Assembly: GCA_013816275.1 (NCBI GenBank)
Contig: JACDER010000062.1
Span: 1-7,445, forward strand
Source: Actinomycetota bacterium
GTDB taxonomy: Bacteria; Actinomycetota; Thermoleophilia; Gaiellales; Gaiellaceae
DNA: 7,445 nucleotides
Reading direction: 5' to 3'
Shown here one piece after another: positions 5,251-7,445 of the stretch (the stretch's first letter is position 1; every line of letters begins with the position of its first letter). The notes below the pieces were generated by a model. It had not been told where the DNA came from, did not search any database, and saw nothing but the letters and a program-made list of their open reading frames with translations. The translations under genes and the position numbers were made by a program.

Positions 5251-6503
5251 CTCCGGAAAGCGAACGAGGTCGAGAAAGAGGGGCAGTTCATTGATGCGGC
5301 GGCGGGGCCCGGGAGTCGCCTCGACCTTGATCGACAGCGAGTTCCCAATCGAGACGATTCGCCCTTCCAGTTCGAAGGAGTCGTAGACATACGGCAAGCC
5401 CTCGGAGGCGAGGAAGGACGGCCGATCCATGACCTGGAAGTGGAGATGTGGAATACCGGAAGCGCCCGAATTGCCGAGCTCGCCGATCACCTGACCGGCC
5501 TTCACGTGATCGCCGGATCGGACTCGCACGCTCCCCGGACGCAAGTGCGCATAGGCAGCGAAACGCCCGCCGCCGAGCTCGATGACGACCTTGTTGCCGG
5601 CGATGTTCCCGGGGGTCAGCTGCCCGGGAAGCTTCAGCAATTTGTTGTCCGGGAAACGGTCCACGGCGCTGATCACCTTCCCGTCGGCGACCGCGACCAC
5701 CGGGGCGCCCCAGCACAGCCAGTTCTTCAGCTGCTTCGGATCGCCGTGGTACGGGGCGCCCCCCTCGTCGTAGCGGATGAAGTCGATCCCGAAGCGCTCG
5801 GGATTGAAGCGGACGCCGTCGAAGGTCTGGCCGACGCGGAAGTGCGCCGTGTCCCGACAGCATCCGTTCTGGTCACCCCATCCCGAGCCGCGTAGCGGGG
5901 GCAGGATCACGAACGGCTCGCCCGCGCCGGGCGCGAACGGCGCTCCGGTCGTTCTCAGCGTCACCCTCGTGGCCGTGACCTTCGTGCTCAGGTTCGCCGA
6001 GACCGGGACCTGCGAGTACACGATTTTGTGCGTGAGCTGCGAGGGGATGTCGACCACACGACCGAAGGAGAGATCGATGAAGAGGATCCCCGCCTGGTCG
6101 CCCCCGAGACTCGCAGTCGGGACGATTGGGAACACGGAGCCCACGCGCGCCGTCTCCTTCCTGAGCTCGGCGCCCTTCATCGTCGCGACGACGCGCCCGG
6201 ACGAGCGATCGAGCACGTCGACCCGCTTCAGGTCGAGACGCTGTGGGCTCAAGTTGACGAGCGAGAGCTGGTAGACGAGGTGGTATCGGCCGTCCGTCGT
6301 CCGGACCGGCGCCGGCGTCGGAAGCTCGGGAGGGAACGCCAGCTCGATGCTCGTGATCGCCTGCGGAGCGGCTTCCACCGCGAGGCCCGACGATGTCGAT
6401 GCCCGTGTAGTGGTCGCGGTCGTTGCGTGCTTGCGCGAAGAGTCGTCGCAGCCGGATGCGACGAATGCGAGCAGGAGGACGACGCCGAGCCGGGGGCCTT
6501 CAC
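5248..6503 (-). CDS. M23-family (LytM-like) peptidase lipoprotein, apparent frameshift in the signal peptide
   Basis: The bulk of the frame encodes a lipoprotein: hydrophobic LGVVLLLAFVASGC with a lipobox Cys at 6448-6450, then a Thr/Ser-rich linker, a beta-rich region, and a C-terminal M23 domain. That domain has WGAPVVAVADGKV, YAHLRPG, HVKAGQVIGELGNSG and HLHFQV. By alignment with LytM, the HLH pair (about 5440-5448) and the His of YAHL match catalytic or zinc residues, and the Asp of RFGID matches a zinc ligand. The usual His four residues before that Asp is Arg here, so hydrolase activity is uncertain. M23 enzymes cut peptidoglycan cross-bridges. The GTG at 6501-6503 overlaps the stop of the upstream small ORF (GTGA) but is out of frame with the signal peptide. 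One extra base in the run at 6492-6496 would give MKAPRLGVVLLLAFVASGC and a 418-residue protein. Without it, the in-frame starts are ATG 6600 or TTG 6615, which add a Ser/Arg-rich stretch unlike a signal peptide. Confidence 0.8.
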
Positions 6504-6661
6504 CGGTCGACGTCCCCGAAGGCTCGATACAGCTCGTGGGCGGTATCGACTCGGAGCGCGAGGTGCTCGAGCAGGAGCCGCTCGCTCTGCTCCAGCGCAT
6601 GGCTACGCGGCGCAAGCGATTGAACCTCCGGCTCGCCAGGCAGGAGCGGACGGGCGCTCAC
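6500..6661 (-). CDS. Small helical protein, 53 residues, unknown function
   Basis: A GTG at 6659-6661 overlaps the methyltransferase TGA (GTGA junction) and opens a 53-codon frame ending in TGA at 6500-6502, which in turn overlaps the GTG of the lipoprotein gene. The product starts MSARPLLPGEPEVQSLAPRS. Then comes a Leu-rich amphipathic helix (LEQSERLLLEHLALRVDTAH) and the end ELYRAFGDVDR. Third positions are GC-rich, and the composition is balanced, unlike the Ser/Arg-rich translation in the lipoprotein frame over the same DNA. Overlapping GTGA junctions at both ends strongly suggest a genuine, translationally coupled gene. I recognise no family; the helix could mediate dimerisation or binding to a neighbour's product. 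Confidence 0.65.
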   Translation of the reverse strand: MSARPLLPGEPEVQSLAPRSHALEQSERLLLEHLALRVDTAHELYRAFGDVDR

Positions 6662-7419
6662 GTGGCGGGCGCGGGCGCAAGCTCGGCGACGACGAGGCGG
6701 TATCCGACGTCGAGTTGGGGCAAGGTCAGCAGTGAGGCATACCGGCTGTGCCAGGAGCGATCGGCGAGATCACGTGCGAGCCGAGCAACACCATCAGCAA
6801 CGACCCGGTCATCGAGCAGGGCGAAGGTGGACATGTTCGCTCGCACGCCCTCATCGAGGTAGGCGTCCGGCCGTCGCCAGTACGCGGCGGTGAAGCCGTC
6901 GCTGCAGTCGGAAGGCAGCGGCACAGGCTCGACCGTGACGCGACCGAGCACATCGAACTCATCCAGACGCGGGTAGCGCGAGGTCGTGTCGCCGGCGAGG
7001 CCGGGGAAGTAGTCGTCGAGCCAGCCGAAGGTCGCATCGGGGTCATGCGTGAAAAACACGGCGCGCTTCCGAGCCACGCGACGGATCTCCGCGAATGCTG
7101 CCGGGCGATCAGGCCAATGGTGGGCGGTCAGGACCGCCAGAGCCGCGTCGACGCTCTTGTCGGGCAGCGGCAGGGCCTCTGCGACGCCACGAACAGCCGG
7201 CGGGAGCGACGAAGGCCGCTGGCGGATCATCAACTCGGACGGCTCGACCGGGACGACTGCGAGATCGGTCGGCTCGTACGAGCCCGACCCGGCGCCGATG
7301 TCCACGACGGAGGCGGCGTCGCCGAGCGCCGCCCGAATCGCCCGCGCGATTCTCGGGTCAGCGCGCCGTGTCTCGGCGTATGCGCCGCCGATCCGGTCGT
7401 AGAGAACGTTCTTGATCAG
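6658..7419 (-). CDS. Class I SAM-dependent methyltransferase (Methyltransf_11 type)
   Basis: The Rossmann motif I is VVDIGAGSGSYEP (from about residue 38), the second strand ends VVPVEPS, and LPLPDKSVDAALAVLTAHHW fits motif III onward, the usual layout of small-molecule methyltransferases. The substrate cannot be told. Clear coding sequence continues upstream of GTG 7305, encoding LIKNVLYDRIGGAYAETRR and an Arg/Ala-rich helix before motif I, so a start at 7305 would cut the SAM-binding fold. The frame is closed by TAG at 7426-7428. Between that stop and motif I there is no ATG, GTG or TTG except GTG 7305 itself. CTG 7417-7419 is the best candidate and gives 253 residues; ATC 7414-7416 would fit a leaderless start after TAGGCT-N6. 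The stop overlaps the GTG of the next small gene, making this the first gene of a three-gene operon. Confidence 0.82.
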   Translation of the reverse strand: MIKNVLYDRIGGAYAETRRADPRIARAIRAALGDAASVVDIGAGSGSYEPTDLAVVPVEPSELMIRQRPSSLPPAVRGVAEALPLPDKSVDAALAVLTAHHWPDRPAAFAEIRRVARKRAVFFTHDPDATFGWLDDYFPGLAGDTTSRYPRLDEFDVLGRVTVEPVPLPSDCSDGFTAAYWRRPDAYLDEGVRANMSTFALLDDRVVADGVARLARDLADRSWHSRYASLLTLPQLDVGYRLVVAELAPAPAT

Positions 7420-7422
7420 GTC

Positions 7423-7428
7423 AGCCTA
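7423..7428 (-). promoter_or_regulatory. Possible -10 box for the methyltransferase operon
   Basis: Read on the - strand, TAGGCT fits TAnnnT and lies directly before the natural N-terminus of the methyltransferase, three bases before CTG and six bases before ATC. The -35 region falls at or beyond the window edge. Confidence 0.35.
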
Positions 7429-7445
7429 GCGCGGTGACCGCCGCG

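Noticed and set aside
5440..5895. 151-codon + strand frame opposite the M23 gene
   Set aside because: It is antisense to the conserved peptidase domain and its translation shows no family motif.
6249..6503. 84-codon frame read directly from the GTG at 6501-6503
   Set aside because: After the first four codons it becomes Ser/Arg-rich with no hydrophobic signal, while the neighbouring frame encodes the lipobox and M23 protein. Only the GTG and first codons look real.

Overview
The window is GC-rich DNA from a bacterial chromosome. GC-rich third codon positions, overlapping ATGA/GTGA gene junctions, a GTG start six bases after a TAnnnT box (leaderless style), and a zinc-ribbon/cyclase/ATPase/TPR giant protein all suggest an actinobacterium. 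A deep-branching high-GC lineage such as Thermoleophilia is my inference. No marker gene settles the taxonomy.

Left part, + strand (1-849): a tight run of the 3' end of a rhomboid protease gene, a small HExxH metallopeptidase that overlaps it by 4 bases, an unlisted 29-residue single-helix membrane peptide that overlaps the peptidase stop by one base, and an 85-residue coiled-coil protein. The spacing suggests one operon linked to membrane or surface proteolysis. Then come two hairpins, a tRNA-Ala(TGC) gene (1013-1085) and a 328-base gene-free stretch. That stretch holds a strong hairpin, an isolated tRNA 3'-end-like segment, a small terminator-like hairpin and a promoter.

Centre, + strand (1414-5169): a 1012-residue signalling protein (zinc ribbon, class III nucleotide cyclase, STAND/AAA ATPase, TPR-like repeats), then a 250-base spacer with a near-perfect hairpin, then greA. 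The only start that gives greA its full usual length is a CTG placed six bases after a TATGCT box. A hairpin with a T-rich tail follows greA.

Right part, - strand (5248-7419, read right to left): a class I SAM-dependent methyltransferase, a hidden 53-residue ORF joined to it by a GTGA overlap, and a secreted M23-family lipoprotein joined to that by another GTGA overlap. The lipoprotein's signal peptide is out of frame with the GTG. Adding one base to a five-base homopolymer (6492-6496) would give a textbook lipoprotein start, so there is either a sequencing error or a real frameshift. The operon probably starts at a TAGGCT box near 7423-7428, and the methyltransferase also lacks an ATG/GTG/TTG start at its natural N-terminus.

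I see no phage, transposon, CRISPR array or evident defence system. The most notable items are the two unlisted small ORFs, the lipoprotein frameshift, the apparent CTG starts behind leaderless-type promoters, and the orphan tRNA 3'-end-like segment.
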